From Dyadobacter jejuensis (GTDB lineage: Bacteria; Bacteroidota; Bacteroidia; Cytophagales; Spirosomataceae), in contig NZ_QGDT01000009.1 in the NCBI RefSeq assembly GCF_003149085.1, positions 166,092 to 230,091 of the forward strand: 64,000 nucleotides of DNA. Direction: 5' to 3'. The notes beneath the pieces were generated by a model that had not been told where the DNA came from, made no database searches, and saw only the letters and a program-made list of their open reading frames with translations. This document shows positions 50,723-62,200 of the stretch, in pieces; the first letter of the stretch is position 1; each line of letters opens with the position of its first letter. The translations under genes were made by a program, and so were the position numbers.

Positions 50723-52354
50723 ATGGTCAGAGCAACACTTAGATACATGTTTACTTCAAAAAAGAAACTGCTAGATCAGTTGAAAAATAAGGCAGGTAAA
50801 ATAAAAGAAGAGACATTTGATTTTAATAGAATTACCCGCTTTTTCTTACTGAGCGATAAAAATCATCACTATCAGGTTATTTCGGATCGGACCTTTAAAG
50901 ACCTTGACATGGATGAAATATTTATGTTCTTGGATCGTACGACTTCAAAAGTAGGGCAGCAATTTTTATATCTTGTATTAAGAACCATCCCTGTTCATTA
51001 TGATAGAACCGAAAAATTTGAAAAAATTATTCAGATCCTGAAAGAAAATCCAAAAATTAAAGCGGAAATTCTATTTGAACTATCCGTATTAAACAACCAA
51101 GATGCCTATAATATCCCTTCCATTTTTTTAGAAAACCATACTCCGAAACCAAAGTGGTTTTGGGTGATCCAAACGCTTTCATTAACAAGCATTTTCTCTG
51201 TTCTCCTATCGTTTATTTTTCCACAATTTATAATTTTTCTTATTTTCTTACTTGCCGCTAATTTTACAATACATTATTGGAATAAGCTCAATGTCTATAA
51301 ATATAGCAGCTCCATTCCGCAGTTATTACTACTAAACCAGGCAGCCAAAAAGATTGTTAAACTCCAGGAATCAACATCCGAACAACTCGATATCAGTGAA
51401 TCTATTAAGGCAATCGATAGTCTTGGTATTCAAATGACCCTTTTTAAACTCGAGGTAAAGCTCCAAAGTGAAATCGGTCAGATCGTGGAGTATATAGTTG
51501 AATTAATAAAAGCCTTCTTTCTTATAGAGCCCTTAGTACTCTATAATGTCTTAAAAGAGTTGGATTTAATGAGAGAACATGTACAAAAAGTATATAATTA
51601 TATCGGGGAAATAGATGTAGCTATGTCTATCGATTTTCTCCGTGAAGATTTGCCATATTTTTGCTTACCAACCATTAGTACTGCCCAAAAACAGATACTG
51701 GCCGTAGAGGTTTACCATCCCCTAATTTATCAATTCATTCCGAATTCAATAAGCCTAAACGGCAAATCGGCCTTGTTAACCGGATCGAATATGTCAGGAA
51801 AGACGACCTTCATCAGAACGATAGGCATCAATGCGCTAACTGCTCAAACGATTAATACTTGTTTTGCGAAAGAGTTTGTGACTCCCACTTTAAAAATACA
51901 TACCGCCATCCGTATTGCCGATGATCTTTTAAATAATAAAAGCTATTATTTTGAAGAGGTACTCGCAATAAAAGCTTTAATGGATGAAAGTGCCAATAAT
52001 CATGGGAATTTATTTCTACTGGATGAGCTATTTAAAGGAACCAATACCGTTGAAAGAATCGCATCTGGAAGTGCCGTTTTAACACACTTAAATGAAGTAA
52101 ACAACATTGTTTTTGTCGCTACTCATGATTTAGAACTTGCTGAACTATTGAAGGATACGTTTTCTTTGTTTCATTTCACGGAGGTAATCCAAGATGGGAC
52201 TATTCTGTTTGATTATAAAATCAAATCTGGAAATTTATGTAATACAAATGCCATTAGAATTTTGGAGCTAAATAATTATCCCGTGGAAGTAATAGATGAA
52301 GCAATCCGACTGTCAAGTCAGATTTACAAATATAAAATCAAAAGCGACAACTAG
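50723..52354 (+). CDS. membrane-anchored MutS-like ATPase
   Basis: This 543-residue protein ends in a MutS domain V ATPase: Walker A TGSNMSGKTTFIRTIG (about residue 355), IADDLLNNKSYYFEEV, Walker B NLFLLDELFKGTNTVERIASG (about 431) and VFVATHDLELAEL. It lacks the mismatch-recognition and connector domains of MutS. Instead it has two adjacent hydrophobic segments near residues 150-195 (LTSIFSVLLSFIFPQFIIFLIFLLAA), so it is tied to the membrane. Proteins of this form are widespread in Bacteroidota with unknown function. The start could also be MFTSKKK at residue 9. The gene is clearly more AT-rich than the housekeeping genes. Confidence 0.8.
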   Translation: MVRATLRYMFTSKKKLLDQLKNKAGKIKEETFDFNRITRFFLLSDKNHHYQVISDRTFKDLDMDEIFMFLDRTTSKVGQQFLYLVLRTIPVHYDRTEKFEKIIQILKENPKIKAEILFELSVLNNQDAYNIPSIFLENHTPKPKWFWVIQTLSLTSIFSVLLSFIFPQFIIFLIFLLAANFTIHYWNKLNVYKYSSSIPQLLLLNQAAKKIVKLQESTSEQLDISESIKAIDSLGIQMTLFKLEVKLQSEIGQIVEYIVELIKAFFLIEPLVLYNVLKELDLMREHVQKVYNYIGEIDVAMSIDFLREDLPYFCLPTISTAQKQILAVEVYHPLIYQFIPNSISLNGKSALLTGSNMSGKTTFIRTIGINALTAQTINTCFAKEFVTPTLKIHTAIRIADDLLNNKSYYFEEVLAIKALMDESANNHGNLFLLDELFKGTNTVERIASGSAVLTHLNEVNNIVFVATHDLELAELLKDTFSLFHFTEVIQDGTILFDYKIKSGNLCNTNAIRILELNNYPVEVIDEAIRLSSQIYKYKIKSDN

Positions 52355-52369
52355 CTAATAACGAAATTA

Positions 52370-52887
52370 ATATAGTCCTATTTCTCTGTATCTGGTTATT
52401 CTGCCCCCGGAGTAATTTTGCAATATTAATATCCCTAAGTAAACTCACCTTTCCTACTCTTTCACCCTCTCTCCATTCTTGCTTATATATTAATGGTTCT
52501 GTATTAGCAAAGGCAAGGTATTTTCCGTACTTAAATATCACAACCACCGCTGTGTAATAAAATTGACGATTAAATGCGCTGGCTATATCAGCTAATTATG
52601 AGCAGGTGGACCGCATATTGTTGTCCCTTGGCTTTAATGTTATTCCAAAAAATTACCGTCGTAATCCGATTTTATTTTTTCAATCTCCAATGACTTGTTG
52701 CCTCGAATGCCGCATCATCTACCATGCCAACAAAATTAACATCTTCGATAAGTTGAAAAGTGTCTTTTAGTATTTCTTTGGCTGTAGTGGGCTCAACAGT
52801 TACATAATTGATAGGCACTTTCAGGTCACTGAAAAAGCCCTTGAGTGCAGGGAGAAAGTCGAGGTGGGAGAACAGTTCTATATTCAT
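52370..52887 (-). pseudogene. remnant of an Eco57I-type restriction-modification enzyme (N-terminal part)
   Basis: On the minus strand MNIELFSHLDFLPALKGFF, NYVTVEPTTAKEILKDTFQ and NFVGMVDDAAF open the gene. After frame breaks the pieces IEKIKSDYDG, FNRQFYYTAVVVIFKYG-like sequence, KYLAFANTE and YKQEWREGERVGKVSLLRDINI follow. Together they look like the N-terminal region of large class I SAM-dependent (type IIG) restriction-modification proteins. The methyltransferase and specificity domains are absent. The start codon overlaps the stop of the DUF1016 remnant by 4 bases, which shows the former operon. The family assignment is from memory of such N-termini. Confidence 0.55.
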
Positions 52888-53470
52888 TTGTTAAAATTTT
52901 TCAGTTCTTTTTCAATGTATTTTTCAAGTTGGGCTTTGCTGGGCAATTGCACGAGGTATTTTTGGACGAAGAATCGCTCATCCATTCCAGCTGTGGCATA
53001 TTTTACGAAGGCCTGGTCTTTTTCGGCCACCAACAGTATCCCGACCGGCGGGTTGTCACTGGCTTCGCAAACTTCTAGTTTATAATAATTAAGATAGGTA
53101 TTAAGCTGGCCTATATCGGCATGTTCAAATGCACCAATTTTGAGTTCTAAAAGTACATAACAACACTACACTATTCCTTTAATGCATTCAAGTTCATAAA
53201 AAGTACGTTTGAGCGGCTCGTCAAGGGAAAATAGTTGTTCGAAATAGGTGTAAGACAGTTTCGAAATAAGTACTTCTGAAGTTTGTTGACCGGTTGCGAT
53301 AACTCTTCAATTTTAACTGGTAGTGCGGGTATTTCAGAAATGGTGGTCAGTGCCCCCCGAATTGGATCAAGCAATTGAGGATACAGTATATAAAACTGTC
53401 GGTATTTCCGTAGTGCCCTTTCGTCCATCCCTTTTATGTTTATAAGAGCTGTTCCCAGTTCTTTTAAGTC
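52884..53470 (-). pseudogene. remnant of a DUF1016/YhcG PD-(D/E)XK nuclease gene
   Basis: Two parts are visible on the minus strand. 53171-53428 encodes an N-terminal piece (MDERALRKYRQFYILYPQLL, PALPVKIEELSQPVNKLQ). 52884-53165 encodes the C-terminal nuclease core: LLELKIGAFEHADIGQLNTY (the E-x-K pair), VCEASDNPPVGILLVAEKD and KYATAGMDERFFVQKYLVQL, ending KELKNFNK. The middle of the domain is deleted and the frame is broken at the join. DUF1016 proteins are commonly found beside restriction systems. Confidence 0.65.
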
Positions 53471-53937
53471 TTGGCAGCCGTTGTGTTGGTCAAAATTTCC
53501 CGAACATCTGCATCATCACCGTTAAGGTACATATGATCCTTTCCGGCCAATAGCGATTCGACTAAAGTCGATTTCCCAGATTGGCGAGGACCGAAAAGCA
53601 AAATAGCTTTTCCTTTAAAAAGTCGTGGTTCGATCTTGTCGTGAAGCAGTCTCGTTATCCGAAGGACTATTATCCGGTTCGTAGACCAATGCCTCCATTC
53701 CTCGAAACCAGATAAATGCCAACGATCCAATGGAGTTATATCGTAAGGCAATATGTTTTGCGAACGCAAAAGGCGATCCAATACATTTATTATTTCATCC
53801 CTGCATACGTCCATCTCAGATAAGGAATTCAACCTTTCATAAAGGTCATCTATCTGATATTCAAGAAAATCGCATACCCTGATCACGCAAAACAGATCAT
53901 TCAGGGAATGCCGGAGGTTTGTGAAAACCTTTATCAA
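53464..53937 (-). pseudogene. truncated AAA-type (DUF4143-like) ATPase fragment
   Basis: The 157-residue frame has a P-loop near residue 115 (KAILLFGPRQSGKSTLVESLL) followed by HMYLNGDDADVREILTN, the N-terminal AAA_14 part of ATPases that carry a DUF4143 domain. It stops there, so the Walker B region and C-terminal domain are lost. The first 90 residues (FTNLRHSLNDLFCVIRVCDF and following) do not belong to that family as far as I can tell and may be a fusion with another broken gene. Confidence 0.55.
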
Positions 53938-54255
53938 TGAGTTTTAAAAGTGGTTTCTAGCCGTTTTGAAAAGCAAAACCGTCGTATTAAAATAAAAGCA
54001 TAATGATGGTACACATCAATACACTCCTGTGTGCCAATTACGAAAGAACACTTCGGGGATCACAGCACATGTTAGTCCCCACCGCTCTTTATACACCCAT
54101 CAAATATTATATAAACGTGTTATTCTTTGATGTGACTTATCATATTAAAAATTTCAGCGTAGAAGGTGCCATTCAAATTCATTCAGGTAGATAATAGGGG
54201 GCTACTCTTTAGCAACCTTTAATTTGAAGTGGATTGAACCACCTTTTACGGCAGG
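53938..54255. other. intergenic stretch, no clear gene
   Basis: A plus-strand frame at 54003-54194 has no recognisable protein features. It is AT-rich and follows the truncated ATPase remnant. Confidence 0.4.
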
Positions 54256-54477
54256 TTATGCCAAAAATGGGTTAGCTGGCAATGTTTTTAGAATGATGTG
54301 CAGCGCTTTATCTTGTGGCCGTAACTGGTAACAAACCGAAGTATCAGCTTCCATATCTGAACACCGGTCAGTCCACTGCTGCCAGGTGATACTTTTTTCA
54401 TTGAACAGCACTCCGCCCAATTTGTGGCTTACGGCTGCGTTCATCGCATTCAGCTCAAAAATGGTAATCGTTTCCAT
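54256..54477 (-). CDS. small hypothetical protein
   Basis: A 73-residue frame starting METITIFELNAMNAAVSHKL, with ITWQQWTDRCSDME and a final LHIILKTLPANPFLA. The composition is protein-like, with no signal peptide or membrane segment and no family that I recognise. It lies at the edge of the decayed defence genes, so it could be another fragment. Confidence 0.35.
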   Translation of the reverse strand: METITIFELNAMNAAVSHKLGGVLFNEKSITWQQWTDRCSDMEADTSVCYQLRPQDKALHIILKTLPANPFLA

Positions 54478-55188
54478 GGCGTTGTCTGGTTTTACGGTTG
54501 AGACGGACTTGTCTGCTGCCGGTCATCTTTACAAAATGACATTTCACAGCAATATTTTATGTTTATAAGGTATCTTACAAACATAAAATAACGAATGGAT
54601 TCAACTCTAAATATTGTTTGCTAGCCGAATTTGCGTCGATCTCATCTGCCCATTTTAGTAATGCAACCGCTCCGCAACTGCATTACTAAAATGACTCATT
54701 CTACTGTTTAATGTAAGGAAAAAAAGAGAACCTGGTTATGTATCGGTTTGCACTTCTGTGATTTGCTTCCTACATTACCAGTCAAACCAAATTAGTTCGA
54801 ACTTAAATTATTAGATAACAAGACATCAAAATATAGATAGTGTTTCGCTTAAAATTTTCCTGCGTTTGAAAAGTGGAAATTTACGTAAACAGGGAAAGTA
54901 GAAGTGAGGCGCCTGCGCGAAAGCGTGGGCGTTCCCTTTGCTTTGTTTACAGGGCTTCGACTCCCTCAGACGCAGGCATGGAAATCAGCCCGCGCTTTTG
55001 CTTTTAACCGCTTAATAAGTTTTTGGGACAACTCAAAAATACCGGCGATATGTTTGTATAACCGAATTACTATACATCCAGTATGTTTGTTACTTACGGT
55101 TAACAACCAGTCTAATCACTAGTTTAAAGGCTATGGCTACAAAGGTTAAACCGTTGAAAGTTAAATTATTAAACATCAACAGCTAATT
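54478..55188. other. intergenic stretch with inverted repeats
   Basis: I see no gene. It contains the 15-bp-arm hairpin at 54651-54693. A GC-rich island (54909-55005) in otherwise AT-rich DNA holds a second imperfect inverted repeat (GCGCGAAAGCGTGGGC near 54915 and GCCCGCGCTTTTGC near 54988). This may be a remnant of a mobile element or a structured leader of the RHS locus. Confidence 0.4.
54651..54693. repeat. inverted repeat (15-bp arms)
   Basis: CATTTTAGTAATGCA and TGCATTACTAAAATG are perfectly complementary around a 13-nt GC-rich loop. There is no T-run on either side, so it is not an obvious terminator. Confidence 0.7.
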
Positions 55189-56187
55189 ATGCCACACATT
55201 TCCCTGACCGGAAAGTGCCATTTACTAGGCTCTTTCCTGATTTTGTCAAACCTGTCTGCGAGCCTAGCACAAGAGCGTCTTTACAGACATTTCAATACCC
55301 AGAACGTGCGTCTGGCAACCATTAAGAAATTTCCTGAATACTCGGAAAACCTGATTGTATTGGAGAACTCCATTTCCAACTATGCTTCCAGAGGTGATAA
55401 CGGACAAATTATTCAGGTTCCTGTCGTATTTCACTTTCTGCAAACAGCTTCGCAGAAAATGCCCGATGAAACACAGGTGAACTTCCAGCTTGAAGTCCTC
55501 AATAAATACTTTGGTAGTTACACCGCTCCCGAAACCAAGGACTTTCCAAACCCTGATGTCGAAAAGTTTATATCCATGGGTGTCAGTACGGGTATACAAT
55601 TCTATCTGGGCGAAATACCAGGTGCTTCAGGTGGGATAAACAGCCTGACCGTTGACCGGAAAAACTGGGGGATATCCAACGAGATACAGGATCCTAAGAA
55701 AAATGGGGGGTTGCCCGCAGCTGACCCTACAAAAACAATCAATATCTGGATCGGGGAGCTCGATGGCAACAATGCCGGTTATGCACTCTCACCAGGTGCA
55801 CCTGCTGCTATTGACGGTATCGTGATTGATCCGGATTTCTTTGGCAATGAAAAAGGAACTGCAAAAGCCCCTTATTCGCAAGGGAAAACACTGGTGCACC
55901 TGATGGGGACTTACCTGGGGCTTTATGAGCTTTGGGATGAAAAAGAACCCTGTAAGGATGACCTTGTAGAAGATACCCCTTTGCACGATGTACCAAGCAG
56001 TACCGTTTCGACCGAAAAAAATACGCGCTATGTATGTTTTTGCCCTGGTACACCCACAGCCATGTATATGAACTTTATGGATAATACCGATGATGCCTCT
56101 TTATCCCTGTTCACAGAAGGCCAAAAGAAGCGGATGCGCGCTGTCCTGCTTTCTGACAATCTGAGAAGCGGACTTTTAAAAAAGTAG
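55189..56187 (+). CDS. secreted M43 (pappalysin-like) metalloprotease homologue with degenerate active site
   Basis: A 332-residue protein with a signal peptide (cleavage likely after SLAQ). The domain is M43-like: IIQVPVVFHFLQ, DGIVIDPDFFGN, QGKTLVHLMGTYLGLYELW (about 230-248), CKDDLVEDTPLHDVPSS and YMNFMDNTDDASLSLFTEGQKKRM (Met-turn and final helix). An active member has HExGHxLGLxH; here the motif reads HLMGTYLGLYE, so the catalytic Glu and two of the three zinc His are gone. It should not be a protease. It is encoded 61 bases before the giant RHS gene, so it may have become a partner or chaperone-like exported protein. Confidence 0.8.
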   Translation: MPHISLTGKCHLLGSFLILSNLSASLAQERLYRHFNTQNVRLATIKKFPEYSENLIVLENSISNYASRGDNGQIIQVPVVFHFLQTASQKMPDETQVNFQLEVLNKYFGSYTAPETKDFPNPDVEKFISMGVSTGIQFYLGEIPGASGGINSLTVDRKNWGISNEIQDPKKNGGLPAADPTKTINIWIGELDGNNAGYALSPGAPAAIDGIVIDPDFFGNEKGTAKAPYSQGKTLVHLMGTYLGLYELWDEKEPCKDDLVEDTPLHDVPSSTVSTEKNTRYVCFCPGTPTAMYMNFMDNTDDASLSLFTEGQKKRMRAVLLSDNLRSGLLKK

Positions 56188-56248
56188 CCTTCGTTTGTCC
56201 TTTTTGCATTTGTTCCTACTTCATTCCCTGGACTAATCTATTACCGGC

Positions 56249-59200
56249 ATGTTTAAGATATTTACCCTTTTCACAAGTATTGTTTTCTTTGCCCTTAGTG
56301 CTGTTATAGCACAACCCATCAACACCGCTATCAAGGACGTATCCATGCCTGCTCCCAATGCGGCAAGCCTTGGGAAATATGGGGATATCCCTGTAGGTCA
56401 TTACACAGGTGTACCTAACATTGGTATGCCTATACATACCATCACAGACGGCCCTTTAAGCTATCCGGTATCACTGAGTTACCACGCCGGGGGAATCAAG
56501 GTAGGAGAACCTGTCAGCTGGATTGGACAAGGGTGGAGCCTGTCAGGAAACATGATCAGCCGGACAATTCAGGGAAAAGCAGATGAGAGCTGCGACGGCT
56601 ATTTTACATCTGGAAGGTTTATTGCAGTGCAGAATGACACCTGTATAGTACCAGCGGCCCCTTATACTTATGTTACTCTTCAAAATGGGAATACGGATGC
56701 AGAGCCCGATATCTTTTCTTTTTCAGTGGGTGGTTGCAGCGGCAAATTCTATATCGAAGCCGATATGACCAATGACAATGTAGTCAATGGAAAAGTAGTA
56801 CTGATCCCTAAGCAGGATGTCAGGGTTACCTATGAAACATCAGGATCCTGCGGGACTTTGCAATTAAAGAAATTTACGGTCACGACCCCAGACGGCGTAC
56901 GGTACGAATTCGGCAATATTGACAATGATGCCAATAATAAAGGTATTGATATACAGCAATTCGATGAAATAGTCGGCTCCACGGTTTCGGCATGGCAACT
57001 GAGAAGAATCTCATCCGCCGATGGTAATTATAGCATCAACCTGGACTATGTGCAGGAAAAATACCGCTATCAGCACAAGGCAAGCGGTAGCAGTGCCTCT
57101 ACCCTATTACCCTTTCCAACAACCACACCATCTGGCTCTTATTACTACCATGTAACCGATGTTTTAGGCTGGCGGCTATCTTCCATTACAAATGGTGGAG
57201 CTACCAACACCGTTACCTTTCTGGCCGCAACGGCCACTCGGGAAGACCTGAGCGTGTCTCCCTGGAATGTTGGCAGTTCTCCCCAGCCCCCGAAAGCACT
57301 CGCAAGTATCCAGGTCCAGTCCGGAACGTTGTGCAAAAAATATGACCTGGCCCAATCCTATTATGAAGATACCACCGCCGACAAGAGCGGTACCACTGCG
57401 GATAAAAGGCTCAAATTGACATTGGTACAAGAAAAATCCTGCGACGGGACAGTAACGGCCAACCCCTATACATTCCAATACCATGAACTGGCGGGAAATA
57501 CGTCTTTTCTTCCTAACAGGATGTCTTCTGGCATTGATCATTGGGGTTTCTATAATGGTGCTGTTACCAACCCGCATTCAGGCCTTAATATCCCTCTTAC
57601 CAAATTGCCAACCTATACAGTCGGCGGATATAATGTGCATCCCGTAAAAGGGGGTGCGAACCGGGAAACCAATGAAGCCATGATGATGCTTGGAACCCTG
57701 CGCAGCATATCCTGGCCCACCGGTGGCTTGACTTCATTCGAATACCAGGCCAATACTGTGTATGGCAATAAAGATGTCCTTACTTTTACCGACATGGGAA
57801 CAATGACCAGAGCACCCGGTGGCTGTTCGGTCTACCTGGTCGCGGCCGGCTCATTTAATATTGCAACCCAAACAGCCACGGAAATCGGCAATTTGTACTA
57901 TCAGTGGATTAAAAACCCGCCACCACCACAGCCCAGTACTTGTTCCGAAGGAACTCACCTGGACATTCGCCTGATCAATGCGACAACCAGCGTCGTACTT
58001 GCCACAGTTTCTACCTCTCTTCTTTCAACCCAGACTACCCAAACGGCGGAAGGGATATTAACCGAATTGTTCAGTGGCGTGACCATACCTGCCGGCACTC
58101 CTTTACGATTTGAAATTTGGGGCAAAAACATGACGGGCTCCTTTACACTTAGAAAATTAACAACCACAACTACATCTGAAAATTACGCCGTCGGTGGTCT
58201 GAGGATTAAAAAGGTAACCAGCAATGATGGGACCACAACAGGACAGGATGTAATCAAATCCTATTCATATGCCAAAGCAGTAATACCGGGTCAATCCAGT
58301 GCAATCTTGTATGCAAAACCTATATATGGATATGTTTTCCAAGGGTGTATTGGTTCCTGTAATGGGATTCGGACAGGCTCCGGCGCCTGCCCCGGAAATG
58401 CCAGCCAGTTGCTGCAGACCCATTTCTTTTTTGAGACGTCTGTGGTACCGCTTGGATCATTTGAAGGTTACCACATCGGCTACTCTGCCGTGCAGGAGTA
58501 TTTTAATGGTTCCAATTCGGGCTATTACAATTTATACCAATATTACAATGATCCCGTGCAAGCATTCAACGGCATCCCGTTGGTGCCGGTCCAGCCCCGT
58601 ATCGGTTCGGGAGAAATGGAATCCAAAGCCATGCGGAATACTTTCGGCGGGGATGTTTCCTACGACATTTATGAAAAGAAACCCGAGACCCCGCAAGCCA
58701 GTCTGGGTGTATATGTGAAATTCAATACTTACTTAATCAATGGTGATCCGGGTGGCACACCCATCACTTTCTGGAAAAAATACCCGGTTTTGACTAGTCC
58801 ATTCCGTTATCAGAACGTCACTTCGTATCGTGACGGGCAAATCACGGCTATCGCAAAACAGTATAACGGTACAAACCACCTGCAGGTAACCAAGGAAACC
58901 CTCTCCAACTCCGATGGGAAGGTCACCGAAACCGAATACAAGTATTCGTTTGGCCTGCCGGGTTTACCTGCCGCGCAGCTTACAAAATTCATTGACTTAA
59001 ACCTGCTCGTACCGTTAGAAACAGCTGTGAAGGTAGGCGGTACCATAGTCAATGGAAATAAAACCGAATATGGTTTCTTTGATAATACTTCGGGTAATTT
59101 TTTAAGCACCACTGCGTCAGCTACCACCAATTTCATCCGTCCTTACCAGTTCAAAAGCTACGAAGGTGCTGGGTGGGTGCAGAAAGGACAGATAGACAGC

Positions 59201-62200
59201 TACCACGGAACGGGCACCAGCACCGGGCGCGCCGGGCTTCCAAAGCAATTTACCAAAACGGGCTGGCTGGCCGAAACATACGAATGGACCAGTGCCGGGC
59301 TGATCAAGCAGCGCAAATTCAAGGATTTCCTGTGGAAATATGAATACCTCACAGGAACCAATATGGTCAGCAAAGTCACCAACCCGGACGGCCAGTTTAC
59401 CGAATATACATATGACAAGCTCCTGCGCCTGGACGAAGCCAAAGCCCGTGCCAGTAACGTGAAAACAAAATATACCTACACCTTTCCTGTTGTGAACGCT
59501 TCGGGGGTCATTACCTCCTTTGGCAATGTAAAAAGCACAACTACTTTTACCGCTACCGCCGGAAGCAGCCTGGCCACACAGGAAACCTTCCAGTATGTCG
59601 ACGGGCTCGGCCGTGGTATAGAAACCGTGCACAAAGGCAAAACACCGTCCGATACCGACCAGGTGATCGCCACCGCTTACGACAACCAGGGCAGGGTAAG
59701 CAAAAGTTTTGAGGCTTTCGCCGGTACGGCCAATACAGGTGCTTACCAGGCACCGGGTACCAATGCCCACACCCTTACTGAATACGAACCCAACCCGCTC
59801 AACCGGATCTGGAAAGTAACACCACCTGTCTGGGCGGCCACCACCAACACCTATGCTGCCAACACCAGCGGTGATGCGGTGCTCAATTACAATTTCGCAA
59901 CAGGTGCATCTACCACCTTTGGTGCAAACCTGTTGACCAAAACCACCACCACCGACGGAAACGGCAACAAGTCCATCACTTTCACCGACAAAAAGGGGCG
60001 GATGCTGCTTAGCCGCAAGGCCAACGGTGCTGAAAGCAGTAAATCGGATACCTATTATGTCTATGACGACAAAGACCGCCTCGTACGGGTGCTGCCGCCG
60101 GGCGCAACCTGGTCAGATACCGAGCTGGTGTTTACCTACCAATACACCAACAATGACCTGATCAGCCAGAAAAAAGTACCGGGCAAAGCTTATGAGGCTT
60201 TTGAGTACAACAGCCGCGATTTGCCTGTAAGGTACCAGGACCCGATCCTGCGCGCCAATTCAAACCGCTGGATGGGAAGCAAATACGATGATTATGGACG
60301 CCTCAGCCAAAAGGGCGTATACGGCTCCGGGACTGGTGACGGCATTGTGCTCTCCAACAAGATCATCGAAAACATATACAGCACTGCCACCACAGGCATA
60401 GAAACAGACAAGCTCAAAACCAGCAAGGTACAGGCCTTCACCGTGGCCGATCCCGTGGTAACGCCCGCAGCTGCCAATGCTGTGCTGCAGACCACCTTTA
60501 ATTACGATACCTACGGGCGGGTGAGCTCCACTACGGGCAATAACCATACCAATGTTGCCAGCACTTCGGCCGAAAGTGTGACGTACGGCTATGACCATGG
60601 CGACAACATCCTGTCCGAAACCCGAACCAGTGTGCACAGCGGGGGCACCACCAGTATCACCAACACCCGTTTGTTTGATGCCTGGGGACGCCTCACCCAA
60701 ACCAGCCAGAGCATCAACGGGGCTTCGGCAACGGTGATCAGCCGGTTGGCTTATACGGCCAAAGACCAGCTCGCAAACAAAAAGCTGGGACCAGGTACCA
60801 ATGGTTTGCAACAGGTAGACTACGCCTACCTGACCAACGGTCTGCTTAGCTCCATCAACGGAACCGCGGCGTTGAGCGGTAGCACGTTCCCTGTCAGCAA
60901 CATGCTCACCAATTTCAGCACGCCTACCTTCGCTGCCACCACTGACGATCTGTTCCGGCAAACGCTTGAATACAATACCCTCACCACTGGGTTGAGCGGT
61001 ACGGCGCAAAACAGCGGCAACATCGGGCAGATGATCTGGCAGGTAAAGGGCAGGGCTGCACAGGCTTATGGATTTACCTACGATTACCTGGACAGGCTCA
61101 CCAGTGCAAAATACAGCAGCTATACCAACACCGGTACCATTAATACGGCAGATTACTACGGCGAAGCCCAAACCTTTGATGTTCGGGGTAACATCACCTC
61201 CATCACCCGAAAGGGCATGGTGAAGGGTACTGCCAATTATACCAATGCCACCATTGACGGCCAGACGTTGACCATACCCGCCGGTGGAAACCTGACCTCC
61301 CAGAGTATAGGTGTAAACAGCATCCCGCCAACGCGCGTTAATATGGATGCACCGCACAACCATTTGAATTTGCCTTCCAAGTTCGACTTCGGCACGAGCA
61401 ATGTGATTGAGCTGCTTTATGATGGCTTGGGAAATAAACTACGTAAAACCGTAAAAACAGCCGGAACAACAACTTTAACCCAGGATTACCTCGACGGTAT
61501 CGAACTTAAAAACAATACCGTGGAAGCGGTTTACAATGAAGAAGGAAGGGCGTTTAACAATGGCGGAACCTTCCGGTACGAGTATGTGCTGCGTGATCAC
61601 CTGGGCAATACAAGAGTTGTTTTTTCTGATAAGAATAATTCAGGAAGTATTGACAATACTGAGATACTTTCTGAAACACACTACTACCCTTTCGGGAAAA
61701 GTTTTGACGGGGCTTGGTATAGCGATGCCACCGCTGAGAAATACCGTTATCTTTATAACGGCAAGGAATTAAGCGAAGAATTCAGCCTTAATTTTTATGA
61801 TTATGGGGCAAGGTGGCTGGATCCGAGCATGGAGAGTTGGTGGGAGGTGGATGGGTTGAGCGAGAAATACTATTCATTATCTCCATATGCTTATGTGGCG
61901 AATAATGTAATTAATGCCTTTGATCCAGATGGGAAACGAATTTTTTGGGTCGGAGGAGCAGGTAATGATCAAATAGGATGGAATTATACAAACTCCTGGA
62001 AAAAAGCAATGACCGAAGGAGGAATAAATGGATTTACAAGACTCAATGTATCTCATGATGATCCTATTGCTCTAAAAAATGGAGGGACTCCCTGGGGAGA
62101 CATTATGTTTACAGCTTTAAGAAGAAGCCAATCTTACGATTTGGCAGCTACTTATAATGAAAATGATCCATTAGGAAGTAATCGTGGTATTTATACGAAA

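Noticed and set aside
54003..54194. 63-codon plus-strand frame in the decayed defence region
   Set aside because: No protein features and no conserved start context.
60260..61363. 367-codon open frame antisense to the RHS gene
   Set aside because: It arises from the GC-rich third positions of the RHS shell; the plus-strand protein has clear YD repeats.
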